64,000 bases of DNA from Xenopus tropicalis (taxonomy: Eukaryota > Chordata > Amphibia > Anura > Pipidae), in the NCBI RefSeq assembly GCF_000004195.4, contig NC_030683.2:71147764-71211763 (forward strand). The letters run 5' to 3'. The position numbers and the translations under genes are program-made. The notes under the pieces were generated by a model, which worked only from the letters and a program-made list of their open reading frames with translations, was not told the DNA's origin and searched no databases. Positions within the stretch are counted from its first letter, which is position 1. Each line of letters opens with the position of its first letter. Positions 21,740-34,289 of the stretch are shown here, in pieces.

Positions 21740-22774
21740 AGGATTATACAGGTAATTGCCATGTGTGGGGGTTCTGAATATTTGCTCTGTTCCAAAGATC
21801 CTTGTGTTTCCCACTGTTCATTTCAGACCTTAAACTCCAGTAAGGAAATTCCAACAGTGGATAAACCCAAGAGCAAGTAGTCCCCAAAGGGGTACAGGAG
21901 AGTCTTGGAAAAAATTCTGTTTATCATGAGCACCTCTGGAAAGTTCTGTAATTGGATGTCCATTGTTTGTTGAGCACTACATCAACTAGGGACAAGCACC
22001 TATTCTGCAGATTTATCTGTAGCCTTCTTCTCATGTTAATATTTCTTTTTATTTACCTCTATTGTTTCACATATCGTAGATAGCTAATTCTATAACTGGT
22101 AACCTTATTTTTGTTGCGCTGTGTGTTTTACTTTACCTTTAGCCAATCTGAATATATGTTATATTAGCATTTTTGTGTATATTCTGCTGTTTATGGGGCT
22201 TGTTCAGCCTTAGGTCAGATTGTGGCCCACAGCTATTATTAAATTTATGTTTTGAACTATTCAATAATTTAAATATGCACATGAATACAATTCATATAAA
22301 CTACTGTTTCAGTCTTAGGGGACGTGTAATTGGATACAACCTTAGGATATATATTATATGGCAGCGACAGTCAGGACCCTGAAGCTTTGAACCTTAAGGG
22401 TTTTGAAGGATGTTTCCATGCTGGGTGACACAACAAACAGAAATTGACAGAAAACGGTTTATCTAATCTGACCCTTTTCTAGTTTGCTTTAAGGGACATG
22501 TGAAAACATATATTCAATCTATTTTAAGCCATGCACTGGAAATACAGGTACAGCATGCAAAAGACAGAAGAAGCAGGCATTATCAGTCAGCTTAACCTGT
22601 ATTTTGAATGCATAAGACAACAATTTTAACAGATGTTGCTATTCATATCTCAATGAATGAACTTTTGAGTTTAAAGAAATTATATAATGAGGTCAAAAGA
22701 ATAAGCACTATGGTGTAATACACAGTTAATGTGAATATAAACATCTTTCATTTCATGCATACTTTTTAATATCT

Positions 22775-22777
<3 letters not shown>
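21735..22777. other. No gene seen
   Basis: Unique-looking AT-rich sequence; no recognised feature. Confidence 0.5.
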
Positions 22778-22873
<96 letters not shown>

Positions 22874-22877
22874 TATT
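22778..22877. repeat. Long (TA)n microsatellite
   Basis: About 100 bases of almost pure TA, the longest in the window, with a single G interruption at 22855. The long Tyr-Ile frames on either strand are artefacts of this repeat. Confidence 0.95.
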
Positions 22878-22879
22878 TA

Positions 22880-25428
22880 TATTTGTCTGATGGAAGTGAT
22901 AGCAGTTGGGTGTGTACTGATATCCTTGTTGTAGGGCTAATTTCACCTTGGTCTTGGAAACCATTGATACTGTCCACCATGATCCATTTTTGGTTGAACC
23001 CAAAGACCACCTGTCTCTGAATCTGACAAGCAACCATGACGAGTGGAGTAGGTAGCCAAAAGAGGCCAAGAATGACACAATGGGAGATGCATGAATTGAC
23101 ACAACCCTCTAAGTTTGTCCTTCATTTATACTGTTTGACATATATGATTCACTTTAAAAGGCCCAATCATGCATCACAAGATCTGACAAAATGTAAAACT
23201 TACAGGCTACTTGCTTGGGTTGGCAGAATTCATTTATGGACAATCCTGTTTTAGCCACTGTGTGACTTATGATAATTGTGTTATATTGTAAATTTACATT
23301 CGCCATTAAGTCATTTAAGTGGCAAATCTTTATGACCCTGAATAAGTTTAATCTTCTGTATCCTGACACACTTAGTGCACCCATGATGGTTGCCTTGATT
23401 GCTCTAAAACACTGTACAGAACAGTATGAGTGATATGGGAGAGAAATATTATGTAAATTATTGCATTTTATCCTTGAAAATGGCCTACCTTTTAGATATA
23501 ACAACATTCAGTCAAATTGTATATGTATAGAAGAACAAAACAACTCTAAATAGTTTAACCCCCTTCAAATCAACCTTCTTGGAATCTCACTACTGGGGGC
23601 CCCTGTAATTTGCCCAGTTTCTATACCTAACTCTAAAAAGCAGCATCTCCCAACAGAAACATGTGCAGTTAAATCCAATTTGAACATGGCTTCTACTGCA
23701 TATGCTCAGTGTAAAGAACCAAAAGTGGGTCATAGCTATTGTGCTACTCTGCTTTTTAGAAACAGGCATTGAAAATGTGGAAATTTAAGGGGTTCACAGT
23801 AGTGCAGTTTGTCAGGGCCAGAGGGGCAAGTTATCAAGACAGATTTTGGTTTCCTTAAAATTACTTAGCACTCTGTATAAGGATAAAAAAAACAAATGCA
23901 ACAAATGTGCCAAGACAGGAGGCATTACCATTACTGCATATTGCATTAAATATTCTGGGATACATTGGCACCTTGCTAGGTTAGTCACACAAGCACACTT
24001 CCACATCTGTTCATTATTCTTGAGCATGACACGGAAGGAAATGAAATATGTCGCATTAAGTAAAGTTTATCTTCCATTTACTTTGCCAGGGGACATAAAG
24101 GGTGAGGGCATAGCTTATTTTGTGTCCTGAACATGTTCTCTCAGTGTCTTTGTTTATAGACACAATATGATATGCTGCTAAAATGCTTACCTCAGCTGAG
24201 GTAGTCGACAGGCAGGAAAATGCACCATTAATTTCTATTCACTAGGGGACCTATTTTATTTTAGCATATGGTAATACCTAGTCTGAAATGCAGTATGACA
24301 TTAACTGCTTAGTCGTAAATGTATTTAGTATATAGTTTGTATTTCCTGCATTGTTATAAAGGAGAATGGAATGTTCTATGTACAATGCATGTCCTCATAC
24401 TTCCATGTCTTGTTATGGGGATATAAATATAAACCTTGTTATACATAGGGTATAGTTATCCCTAAAGGCACATGTAGAGAAATAAAACTTCAAAGAAGAA
24501 ATATAGAGAATGAAGGAGAAAAGGATGTGTTATCTCAAAGGAATTCCCCGCTGACTTCCACTTATTTTACTTCTTATTTAGCAGAGGAAAGATTAATGAG
24601 TCCATGCTTCCTGATGCCCTTGCATTCAAGTGTTATAATATTCCAAATATTGTATGAATCTGGATTGAAAGCAGGGATATTAATCACCGGCACTCCTCCT
24701 CATAGCTCAGCAATATCCCTAGAGATTAAGTTGATATGAGACATGCTTCATTGATAAAGCTTTTTAGACTTCTGGCTTGATATTGAAACATTTAACTATC
24801 CTTGCAGTGAGTGAGACAAGACTTGCTCTTCCTGCCTCATTACTTGTTCTATTTTTTTTTCTCTTATAACGGAAAGGGGGAGCAGGAACATCAATTTAGA
24901 AATTAATCTAAGAGTAAAAAAAATGATCATGTCTGGCTGAAGTAATTTTAGAGTTTTTGTGCTGGTAGAATGCTATGAGACGTATGGTGTTCTGATATAA
25001 CCAGCCGTCTGTGTATTTTCATGTTTGTCTTTCCTAATGAGAAATATTATGTTTTGTTAAATCAGAACAATAATTATATTCATAAACATTCTTACCTTTA
25101 AAGTTACTGTAAGTAGTGGAATATCATTGCCAGTTTTCGCAATGTTTTTTTTGGCTTATGTTTGATTTACTGATATTTTTGTTTATTTAATCTAGTAAAA
25201 ATCTGCTCAGTTAAATAGAATTTTACTTTCTAAATGCATGCCATGTATGAAAAGAATGTGATGAAAAGGAGTTTGATGCAGGAGTGAAAACATTAGCAGC
25301 CTTGGTCAAAATAATTTGCTTGTAGTGATCAAACACTTACCTGGACCTTCCAATATCTAGTTTGAAATCCTATTTCTAACAGCTAGGAATGGGAATTTAA
25401 GGTATGGATAATGAATAGATGGTCCGTA
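22880..25428. other. No gene seen
   Basis: About 2.5 kb of unique-looking sequence. Frames of 94-117 codons near 23154-23507 and 23846-24130 have no recognisable domain. Confidence 0.45.
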
Positions 25429-25437
25429 TCCCTAGTG

Positions 25438-25745
25438 CAGTGATCCCCAACCAGTGGCTCAGGAGCAGCCTGTTGCTCACCAACCCCTTTGATGTTGCTG
25501 CCAGTGGCCTCAAAGCAGTTCTTCATTCTTGAATTTCTGACTTGGAGGCAAGTTTTAGAAGTACAGAGACACAGTTTTACTCCAAACAGAGCATCCTGCA
25601 GACCAGCAGTCCACATTGGGCTACCAAATAGCCAATCACAGGCCTTATTTGACATCCCCAACAAACTACTTTCATGTTTCTGTGGCTCACCAACACTTTT
25701 TACATCTGAGCGTGGCTCAAAAGTAAAAAAGGTTGGGGATCCCTG
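25438..25745. mobile_element. hAT MITE, CAG(T/G)GATCCCCAACC termini, intact
   Basis: Termini cagtgatccccaacc and ggttggggatccctg are inverted repeats of the Charlie-like hAT type. The 8-bp target duplication is ccctagtg (25430-25437) and cccgagtg (25746-25753), one mismatch. It is 308 bases and noncoding. A truncated relative is at 15612-15870. Confidence 0.9.
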
Positions 25746-25775
25746 CCCGAGTGATTAATATATTAGTAATAACGG

Positions 25776-26096
25776 CAGGTATGGGACCTGTTATCCAGAA
25801 TGCTCGGTTCTTGGGTTTTCTGGATAAGGGGACTTTCAGTAATTTGGATCTCCATACCTTAAGTCCACAAAAAAATCAATTAAACATTAATTAATCCTGA
25901 TAGGATTGTTTTGCCTTCAATAATAATTAATTTTATCCTTGTTGGGATCAAGTACAAGGTACTGTTTTATTATTACAGAGAAAAATGATTCTTTTTTTAA
26001 AAAAAAATTGATAAAAATAGACTCTGTGAGAAATGACCGTCACGTAATTCAGAGCTTTATGGATAATGGGTTTCTGGATAATGGATCCCATAACTG
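25776..26096. mobile_element. TA-flanked MITE (CAGGTATGGGA family)
   Basis: Starts caggtatgggacctgttatc and ends tggatcccataactg followed by TA. Interior 'aatttggatctccatacctt' and 'attattacagagaaaaatga' are family blocks. The left TA has mutated. Confidence 0.8.
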
Positions 26097-26099
26097 TAG

Positions 26100-27672
26100 A
26101 GTATAAAATGGCATTTGTTATCGTGACCAGCAAATACTATTAAAGCTAAATAATGTATGCCATCACAATGAGGTTTATTTTAAGGCAAAAGTAGGGCAAA
26201 TTACATTTTGATGTCCTCTGCTGTTACATATGCATTTTCAGGTGATGGCCACGGGCAAAGGGTACTTCCCACTGCAGTCATTTTTGCTCCAGTACCCTAG
26301 CTGTACAGCTGAATAATGTGTCCTACACAATATTTGACTCTTTTATGCTGAACAAAGGAGAGGCTTGTTTGTATAAGAGATATTTAACTGTAAACTAAGA
26401 TAAATGAGGATAATGTGCTAGAAAAAAATATTGCTATTAAGTTTGGTAAATATACCCACCTTAATATGATATTTATACAATATGAACATCTGTTCTTCTG
26501 AACACCTCATTACTTGAAATCAATCAAAACAGAGCCCCACTGGCAAATCACCTTCAAATCACAAGGTTTTAGCCTGTCACAGATTTTACACTGATCCTGC
26601 TAATGGTATACATAAGGCTGTATATGCAGCATTGCCTAAATCTGCTGGGTGAATGTCAGGTGCAGAGGGCATACACTGCAAAAGAAACAGCAGCTGGGCA
26701 CAGTATGCAAGTTAATGCTGATCAGAGAGCAAATGCCACAGGCCCTAGGCACTCCTCCCTTTGCCCACCATCTCTCATTCCAGTCGGTTGAGTGACAACA
26801 CCACGGTCACAGAGAAGAGAATTTGTGATAAAAACATTTTCCCACCCCTTACACCTTCCCCTGGGTTAACATAGCCACATCCTTGTGGTTAACCATCTAA
26901 ACACATTTCTGCTTGCTCTCACATGTGCAGAGACTATTTTATTTTCACCCCTCCCCCCTTAATCTACACTACCTGATTTTGCAACAGGGACCCAGTGGCA
27001 GGCTGAGGGCTTTGGACGTTTTTCAGAAAAAACATTTTTCCCTATACAGCAACTGAACACCATAGAAAATTTGGCCTTTGTCACAGGTTGCATACATTTT
27101 AACTGTTAACATAATACTGCAACATTAATCAAGAAAAACCTGCACCAAGATATTACTTCCATTTGGTCATATATTTACAAATGAACAGAAGAAAACATAT
27201 TTTCTAAATAGCAGATTCAAGGTATTTAAGGGTAAACATGATCAGTGCTGGAACAATGCCTATTCACATGTGAATAATCTGTGGATTAGTAGTGCCTAAC
27301 AAAACATTACCTGAAAAAGTTCTCCATTAAACACTCTTTTTGATACCTAAGGGAATATGTGACAGTTTTTTTTTTATTTCTTTCATACGATATGTCCTGG
27401 TTTGAAATGAGAAATCTTGGATAAATGAAGCAGAACATGGATTTTGCCACAGTATGCTTCTGTGGCACATAGACAGATATTCCCCATGCTACTTTTTGTA
27501 TGTGTAAGTAAGCAATAGTGACTTTAACCTCAACTCTAATCTAATGTTTTTCCCAGGTGACCTGGAAATGTATTGTCTGCATAGAGGTTTGCATACAAAA
27601 TGGAGTAACACTGCTACTACTCAAATTCTACTCAAACTTGTATAAATGGTCCTTTTTTATAAGTTCTTAAGC

Positions 27673-27677
<5 letters not shown>
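26100..27677. other. No gene seen
   Basis: Unique-looking sequence with pyrimidine-rich patches near 26940; no recognised feature. Confidence 0.45.

Positions 27678-27731
<54 letters not shown>
27678..27731. repeat. (TA)n microsatellite
   Basis: About 27 TA units ending exactly where the hairpin at 27731 begins. Confidence 0.95.
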
Positions 27732-27734
<3 letters not shown>

Positions 27735-27977
27735 AAACAAAAAGGTCCAGACTCATTTAAATGAAAAAAGAAAAAATCTTTACTGCATTTACTGCATTGT
27801 GCAGAACAGTTGCATTACTTATAACGTTTTGAGGCTTTCGCCTCTTTATCAAGTAGCAAGATGGTTGCTTGATAAAGAGGCGGAAGCCTCGAAACGTTAT
27901 AAGTAATGCAACTGTTCTGCACAATGCAGTAAAGATTTTTTTTTCATTTAAACGAGTCTGGACCTTTTTGTTTCTTT
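27731..27977. mobile_element. 247-bp snap-back hairpin with two hammerhead-like cores
   Basis: The two halves are near-perfect inverted copies: aaagaaacaaaaaggtccag at the left end and ctggacctttttgtttcttt at the right. The plus-strand half holds TTGATAA (27869-27875), stem GAGGC/GCCTC with loop GGAA (27877-27890), then GAAACGTTATAA. The minus-strand half holds the same core (27823-27853), but with AAAAC for GAAAC. U for C3 and A for G8 make either copy unlikely to cleave. Two terminal repeats of a Penelope-like element in inverted order would explain it. Confidence 0.55.
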
Positions 27978-28051
27978 CTATATGTATTGTCCATGAGTTC
28001 AGACTAGGTCTTCAGACTGGTACGTTAGCTCAACTTCAGTTTGTACAATAA

Positions 28052-28071
28052 TTATATATATATATATATAC
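28052..28071. repeat. (TA)n microsatellite
   Basis: Ten TA units, abutting the next hairpin. Confidence 0.9.
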
Positions 28072-28194
28072 TGTAGAAATGACCAGCAACACCGAGATCT
28101 CTTGTGAAAAACATGTATTTTTAAAACAGCATAAACAGCTGTATACATGTTTTTTTTCACAGGAGAGCTCGGTGTTGCTGGTCATTTCTACAGT
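28072..28194. repeat. Hairpin with 'gtgttgctggtc' arm
   Basis: Arms ctgtagaaatgaccagcaac and gttgctggtcatttctacag are perfect inverted copies, continuing through accgaga/gctcggt and ttttcacaagag-type inner arms. The block ggtgttgctggtc also occurs at 20610-20622, in the hammerhead-like fragment, so both belong to one family. Confidence 0.6.
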
Positions 28195-28256
28195 ATTGGA
28201 ACCCTTTATCATACTCCCAAGGTATGATGTAGCGATGTGCCATCCTTTGTGTGAAT

Positions 28257-28300
28257 GTATATATAAATATATATACATATATATATATATTTATATATTT
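28257..28300. repeat. (TA)n microsatellite, imperfect
   Basis: TA-rich run with AAATAT and ACATAT interruptions, right of the 28072-28194 hairpin. Confidence 0.85.
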
Positions 28301-28453
28301 CATAGCTTATTTATACTAAATGGGTCTGTAATAAGCTTTAACACTTGTGATTTAAGGTGTACAGCATAGCATGATATGCCCAATTAATTAGAACTAGAAA
28401 AAATATTAGTTCTAATTTGCAAATGTTTTGCCTAATGCCTAGCTATGTTGAAA

Positions 28454-28872
28454 TTAAAGGAACACTTATGCCAAAAAGCCTTTTAAATATAATATACTGC
28501 TGCCCTGCCCTACGCCGGTAAACCTGGTGTGTTTGCTTCAGAAACACTACTGTAGATGATATAAATAAGCTGATGTGTAGCTACGAGGACAGCTATTCAA
28601 AACTAAAACAGGAGAAAAGGCACAGATTACATAGCATAACAGGTATGCACTGTGGAATACAATGGGATTCTATAGAGCTTATCTGGTATTTGCTCTGTAA
28701 CCTGTGCCATTTAGCACTGTTTTAACTTGAATGGCTGCCTCCATTGTTACACAACAGCTTTATATATAAACTATAGTAGTGTTTCTACATAAGTTTTACT
28801 GGTTCAGGGCAACAGTACATTATATTTTAATTACTTTAAAACACTTTCATTTTGTGGTGTTACTGTGCTTAA
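28454..28872. mobile_element. T2/Kolobok-type MITE with long hairpin
   Basis: TTAA at both ends (28454-28457 and 28869-28872); termini ttaaaggaacacttatgcc and ttgtggtgttactgtgctta are inverted copies. Inner arms 'ggagaaaaggcacagattac' and 'gtaacctgtgcc' pair, as do 'gtgtttgcttcagaaacact' and 'agtagtgtttctacataag' in part. Same family as the element cut by the window end at 63667. Confidence 0.8.
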
Positions 28873-29996
28873 GGAAGTGGTATCTCCCCAAAATGTTGAT
28901 CCTTTGAAAATTATAAGTATTGTAGTGTTTTGCAATTTGTTTCACCATAACCCTTCTCATCAGCATCCCTATCCAGAAAGTTTTCTTGTTAAAATCCTTT
29001 AATTCAAGGAAAACAGATAAATGTGCAAACGGGCAGAACATGACTTCTGGGGCTAATGATCAGATATAGTAACTGTCCTAAGGTAACCAGTCGTTTTGAC
29101 TGTTCATATAAGAAGTTATTTAGCTGTTTTTGCATATATAGGCAGTCAAAAGACTGATTTTATGCCAAACCAATCTTCATTTTTTTTGTATGTGTATATG
29201 ATCAGTTGTTCAATAGCTTTAAAGTTTAATCACACGAGCTCTTGTCTTTCAAAGAAGCCATTCTCATTGTGTATGGCTAAGTAGGCCTGCTTGTCTTATT
29301 CCTCACATGCTATGTGGATGATATCCCTTTTATGTGAAACTCTATAATACTTCTCTCTAGGTTATCTCATTTTGAGTTCTGGATTTATGTTCATATGGGA
29401 CTGATAATATCAGTATAACTTCATATATAAAGAAATGGATGAAAGTAATCCTATTTTTATTCTATGGAGAATGAGCTACTCTTTGCAGACATAAACAAAT
29501 GACTGTACCTCAAATAGAACTGAGCTTTGTAATGTAGCTTTTTTTTTATAATTTGCTATGTAAGGTCATAACCCTCACAGTAACAGCGTGTAAAGCATCT
29601 TTCTATCTAAAGATCCAATCATTAACACACAAGGGAATTAAAAGGGAATAGGACATTAAAAGACATGGTCTATTGTGCAAGATCTATTCAGTATTGTGTG
29701 CTTTGCAATAAGCCATATAAATAAAGGCAAGCTAAATAATATAGAAATGACCATTTTCCTGACTAGTCACTAACTCTTTGAAGCTAAAGAGTATATACAC
29801 TGAAAACAAAAATAGTTCAAATACTGGCCTCAGTAGAATCTACCAAAAAGAAGCAGTTTGCAGCTTTTATTGACAAGCTACAGATGATTTAATGGCTATT
29901 TTCCTTCATACTAGTTATCATTCTGTAGACCTATGTCTTAACCGCCAAAAACATTGCAGAAAAAGTTAATTTTAATGAGGCTAGATTTCAGAACAT
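28873..29996. other. No gene seen
   Basis: Unique-looking AT-rich sequence. Confidence 0.5.
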
Positions 29997-29999
29997 TTA

Positions 30000-30375
30000 G
30001 GGGACCATTTATTACCATTCTGAATTTTTTTTTCCGATTCAGATTTTTTATCGCTAAAAGTTGTAGGGGAAAAAAAAGTTTTTTCGAGATTTACTGTATG
30101 ACAAAACGCCTAAAATTACTATCTGACAATTTGCCAGCTAAAACTTGCTGAGATCATATAGAAGCCAATGGCAGATGTCCCTTCCCTTCCCTGGAGGATC
30201 CTTCTTTGCTACAGAACTTTAGAGATTTTTTACGCTGTTTTCTTTGTGCAACAATTTGAAAAAGTAGAGGTTTTGGTGCGACAAGTGGAAAAATGTGCAT
30301 TTTTGTGACTTGTTCCTACACAGACTTTTTCAGTAAATGCTAGACATTCGTGGAAATGAGTTTGAATTAAAAAGA
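30000..30375. mobile_element. PIF/Harbinger-like MITE, right end lost
   Basis: Starts GGGGACCATTTATTACC after TTA (29997-29999). Shares 'caatggcagatgtccctt' and 'gtgcgacaa' blocks with 47095-47528 and is therefore the same family. The right terminus is not recognisable. Confidence 0.6.
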
Positions 30376-30941
30376 AAAATAGAAATATGAAAGGGCTTCT
30401 GAGCTTATACATTACATATGACCTGTTATTGTTATGCATTTGCTGGATATAATTGAATACTGATGGTATGATGAGTTATTATCTAGGAAATCTGGTTTTC
30501 AAGGCATTGAAACAACCAAACTCGACTCTATTTAATCAGACATCTATTTGATCAGAAGGAGTTATATTTAAGCTTAAAAGGGATGTTTCCAGTCACAAAT
30601 TGATGGGCCTGAGGCAGAAAATACAAGATGGCTAGCTAAGGGTAAAGGACCAAAGCTCCCTAATAATGTATCATGGAAGCAAAACATCTTTAGAAAACTG
30701 CTTTATGCACTAATGTGTAATATGTATCTTTATGCTTAGTGCTACACTCCCAAAGCTTTTGACAAGTACATTAACTGCTGGTGTTGGGTGCACATGAACT
30801 ATCAGTGAGCATCTATAGGGCACCCACACAGGTCCCCAAGACTGTATGATGTTCAGTGGCTTTCTTTGCATGGGAAGCTGAAGGTACGGGGCAATTACCA
30901 TCACCTCTCTAGGCAGGACAGGGTATGCCCTTGGAAATATG
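30376..30941. other. No gene seen
   Basis: Unique-looking sequence. Confidence 0.5.
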
Positions 30942-31379
30942 AGGGTTGATTCACTAAATGTCGAAAAGTGTTATCGCACGGTTTTTTGCGCTAAAATTGA
31001 CGCGAAAAAAACGTGTGATTCGCTAAAGTATTATCGCATGCGTTAAATTTCGCGCTACCACATGTGTTAATTTTACCGCATTGCGTTAATTAGCGTGCAG
31101 AAATAATACAAAGGCATGATTCACAAACACTTAGACACGCTAAATATCGCATTAGTCTATGCGAAAATTAACACCTACTTGAGGCAGGTAGTAATTATAG
31201 AAAAGTACAGTTAATGAGCTTTTGGCCACACAATAAGGACTTTGCAGTGGGATTTATTCAAGTCTGTGTTGGCCCTAGAGTGATGCAGCCTCCAGTTTGC
31301 AGGGAAATGGTCATTTTCTTAAAAGTAGTTTTACGAAAGTAATGCCGTGTATGGCTAATATGGCGTGCAATGTAATTTT
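30942..31379 (+). mobile_element. GATTCACTAAA-family MITE, right part missing
   Basis: Starts agggttgattcactaaatg. Shares 'gcgttaattagcgtgcag', 'cgctaaatatcgcattagtc' and 'tgttggccctagagtgatgc' with the full copy at 51892-52572. It stops near 31379, at the place corresponding to the middle of that copy, and unrelated sequence follows. Confidence 0.7.
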
Positions 31380-31380
31380 T

Positions 31381-32460
31381 TGGCTCACTGCCCAGTATCA
31401 AAAGCAGTCAGGTGTTCCCTATTAACAGAGTTACAGTTTCCTTCTCTGAAACTGGCCAGATATGCTCACCTGGCCTTTGGAACGCTAGATAACTCTGCCT
31501 ACAGTTCTGACCACACTTACATTATTGTATCAGTCTTTAGATACTTCCTTTGGCAGTTCCAATACAAGCAGACTATTGGTCACCCTAACACCTCTGAAGA
31601 CAGCATGGTGAGGGAAATATTTAGAGAGTCAGTCAAGTTTCACATCCCAATACCAGAGCATACTTTAGCCTCCCTTATTCTGCTTGCTGTTGGTCTCAAC
31701 TGGGATCACCATGGGGCCATTGTTCAGGTAACATTGTGTTTCTTCCAGGTTTTTTAACTTGTTATTAGACTTTGTTTTTACATTTGACTTGGAGCTTTCT
31801 GGACAAGCCAAGCTCAGTACTTTTTACTCAGGATTTTGCTCCTTCAGACCAATGGGAGCAACAAATTATTCTTGATGTAAATAGTTCTGATTCTCCATCA
31901 TCCCCTTCAGGAAACAAAGGCATAGGGGCACATTTACTTATCGACCAACGCTCCGAGTGTTCGCTCGATCGGTCCAATCGTATTTTCCACAACTTTTTCA
32001 TACCTTAAGCAACTTTTTCAATGCTTTGGCGACTTTTTCGGCGCTTTTGTGACTTTTTCGATGCTTGCTCAACTTTTCCGTATTTTTAGCATGGAAATCG
32101 GATCGGTTTTGCTGCTGTTTACAATCGTTCGGTACGAAAATTTCATGACTTTCGGATCGCCAATACGATATTATTGTGACTAATACGTAAGCATTTTCGT
32201 GATATTTGCGATCTTCAGAAATTTTCGTTTCCAATCCGAATTTTTCCTATTCGGGATTCAAACTCGTGTTTTGATAAATTTGCCCCATAGACTCTTCACA
32301 GGATTCAGACTGCTTTTATCCAATTGTAAAGTTCTTCATCAGGACATTTGGTTTTATAATGTTTTGGTTGTATAATGTAAGTTGGAATGTTATCATTCGG
32401 CATGTCGGTCTGACATTTGTTAATCTTTTCTTGCAAAGTTTTCAATAAAACACATAAAAA
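31381..32460 (+). other. Unassigned retroelement-like tail split by a MITE
   Basis: A 130-codon frame (31365-31757) precedes a second frame that starts at 31772. If the MITE at 31925-32286 and one ATA copy are excised, this second frame stays open for about 107 codons and ends in the TAA of an AATAAA signal (32444-32449). Its end, 'gcaaagttttcaataaaac', resembles tails of frog non-LTR elements. I recognise no catalytic domain in either frame, so this could also be chance. Confidence 0.25.
31925..32286. mobile_element. PIF/Harbinger-like MITE
   Basis: Ends GGGGCACATTTACTTATCG and TTTGATAAATTTGCCCC, flanked by ATA on both sides (31922-31924 and 32287-32289). The right half holds 'gtgatatttgcgatcttcag', shared with 46687-46998 and (inverted) 49616-49880. 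Confidence 0.8.
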
Positions 32461-32688
32461 CCTTAAGACCTGTTACAGAGACTCATAAGGTCTGTGGCCT
32501 ATGAGGGACATTTCTGCTTCTGTGCTTCAAGGCTCATATAGCATCTTTGTATCTAGCAGTCCCAGTAGGGGCAGTTGTGACAGCTTCAATGTACAGTGTT
32601 TCTGTTTTCACAACAGAAAACATGTGAATCTTGAGAATAAAATGTCATTAATATTTTATTTTGATAAATCACTAAATAGATACATTGA
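32456..32688. other. No gene seen
   Basis: Short unique segment between two MITEs. Confidence 0.4.
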
Positions 32689-32855
32689 GGGGCATATTTA
32701 TCAAAATATCATTTTAAAAAGCATATTTATTACATGGTGAGTTCTAACTTTCACCATTTCATAAATGCACTTCTAAAAATCCCATAGGAATGAATAGAAC
32801 ATGGGTGAGTTTTTGTCTATCAAACTTTAAACTCACATTTTGATAAATCTGCCCC
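32689..32855. mobile_element. Short PIF/Harbinger-like MITE
   Basis: Ends GGGGCATATTTATCAAAAT and ATTTTGATAAATCTGCCCC are near-perfect inverted repeats; 167 bases. Flanks are tga and tta, a decayed 3-bp duplication at best. Confidence 0.75.
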
Positions 32856-34040
32856 TTAATTTGAAAAATCACTTGTTTTTCCAGTTCCTACATTTTAATG
32901 TCATTCAAACTACTGCCTGGTTGCTAGGATTAGGACCCAGATACAACAAGTGCAAGTTGTCAGCATATGCACTAATGAAGCGTTAAAGAGTTCTATTCCA
33001 AAGTTTCCTATATCAGTGAACCGTGGACTCAAGTTCAGAAGTACATATAATAATATAATTAAGACAGCTCCAATAGAATGTATTTAAAGTGTAGGAAGTA
33101 CCCGCAGGTATAATAGCTTCATAAAGTCTGTCAGATTTACTTCTGCTGGGAACAAATTTAAAATGTTTTACTTTAATGCAATGCAAATTAGGCTGATGAT
33201 ATTCCTCTAAGTTAGGGTTTAAAAATAGGAGGCAGTGAACTGTACAGAAATTATAAGAAAGGTTAGACCATCCACAGCTGTCAAGTTTCCTGGATGCATA
33301 ATGGGAGAGTGCAACTGATATTAGAATCACAGCAAGGCTTACTTTTATTGGAAGTAATATTGGAACAGTTATTTTACTATTCAATGCACAGCTTAAAAGT
33401 CTTTTTTCTTTATTATGGTTATGCCACAGGGCTGAGTAACTGGGTCACTGGGTTGGTGCAATATGCAAACTTTCACCACAGGCATTATATAAGTAGAAAA
33501 AAATGGCATCATTATGGGTACTAGAATATTTGTGTAATATTTGCTATATTGCTAGAAAAGGAAGTGCAAGCATTCTCTTTTTAGCATTACTTCTTTTATT
33601 GATATATTCTCTAAATAAAATGTCCCACTAGTGAAAATATTATAGTGTGTATTTGAATACTTTCTTGATTTTAGAAAGTTGTTTTTTGAGTTGTGCAGAG
33701 GTCCCTAACCCACCATAAAACACCTGTTTGGCCCTCAAACCAACATTCAGCATGAGGGCTGACCCACTGACTGCAGAACATTTATTGAAGCTTGGTCAGC
33801 TGCACTTTCCAAACTGCATGAACAACACCAATCAGATACCTATTGTGAAGGCAGTTCCTTTGGACTCATATAAAGATCTAGAGTCAAATCCAGCTGCTGA
33901 AGTCCTACTATTTTATGGCTCCTTGAGGCGTATGATTTCTAGAATATTCCATAGCTATGAAAATTAATTTGAGCAGAAAAGAGACAAAAATGTATCAAGC
34001 TCATCTCTTTAAAACAGTCCTCAGTGCATATATATCATCC
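32856..34040. other. No gene seen
   Basis: Unique-looking sequence. Frames at 33013-33384 (minus, 123 codons) and 33728-33967 (plus, 79 codons) carry no recognisable domain. Confidence 0.4.
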
Positions 34041-34044
34041 AAGC

Positions 34045-34285
34045 CATTCTTGGAGGCATTAATAGCCTCTGCCGATTAAAAACTCAGCCGACAGAGCATT
34101 CCACAACCTCACTACCCTCACCATGAAGAACCACTATCTCTGTTTTAAATAAAAGCTCAGTTCTTTAAGTCTAAAGGGGTGTGAAAAAAAGTTCCCCATT
34201 AGATGTCTATGCTGCCCTTTACTGTACTTACTAACTTACTAAAGAGTAATCTTGTCTCCTTATATGTTCTATAGAGTATTGTAAC
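34045..34285. mobile_element. Probable CR1/L2-type non-LTR 3' remnant
   Basis: Contains 'cattccacaacctcactacc', 'catgaagaaccactatctct' and 'gtaatcttgtctccttatat'. I recognise this string order from untranslated 3' parts of vertebrate L2/CR1-like elements. No frame is intact. Confidence 0.35.
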
Positions 34286-34289
34286 AATC

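Noticed and set aside
22680..23102. Long Tyr-Ile-rich frame
   Set aside because: Translation of a (TA)n tract; the same holds for frames at 5869, 19810 and 20472.
31365..31757. 130-codon frame with a possible splice donor (cag/gtaaca) near 31727
   Set aside because: No family recognised and no clear acceptor; kept only as part of an unassigned retroelement-like tail.
33728..33967. 79-codon frame considered as a gene
   Set aside because: No domain recognised and no supporting context.
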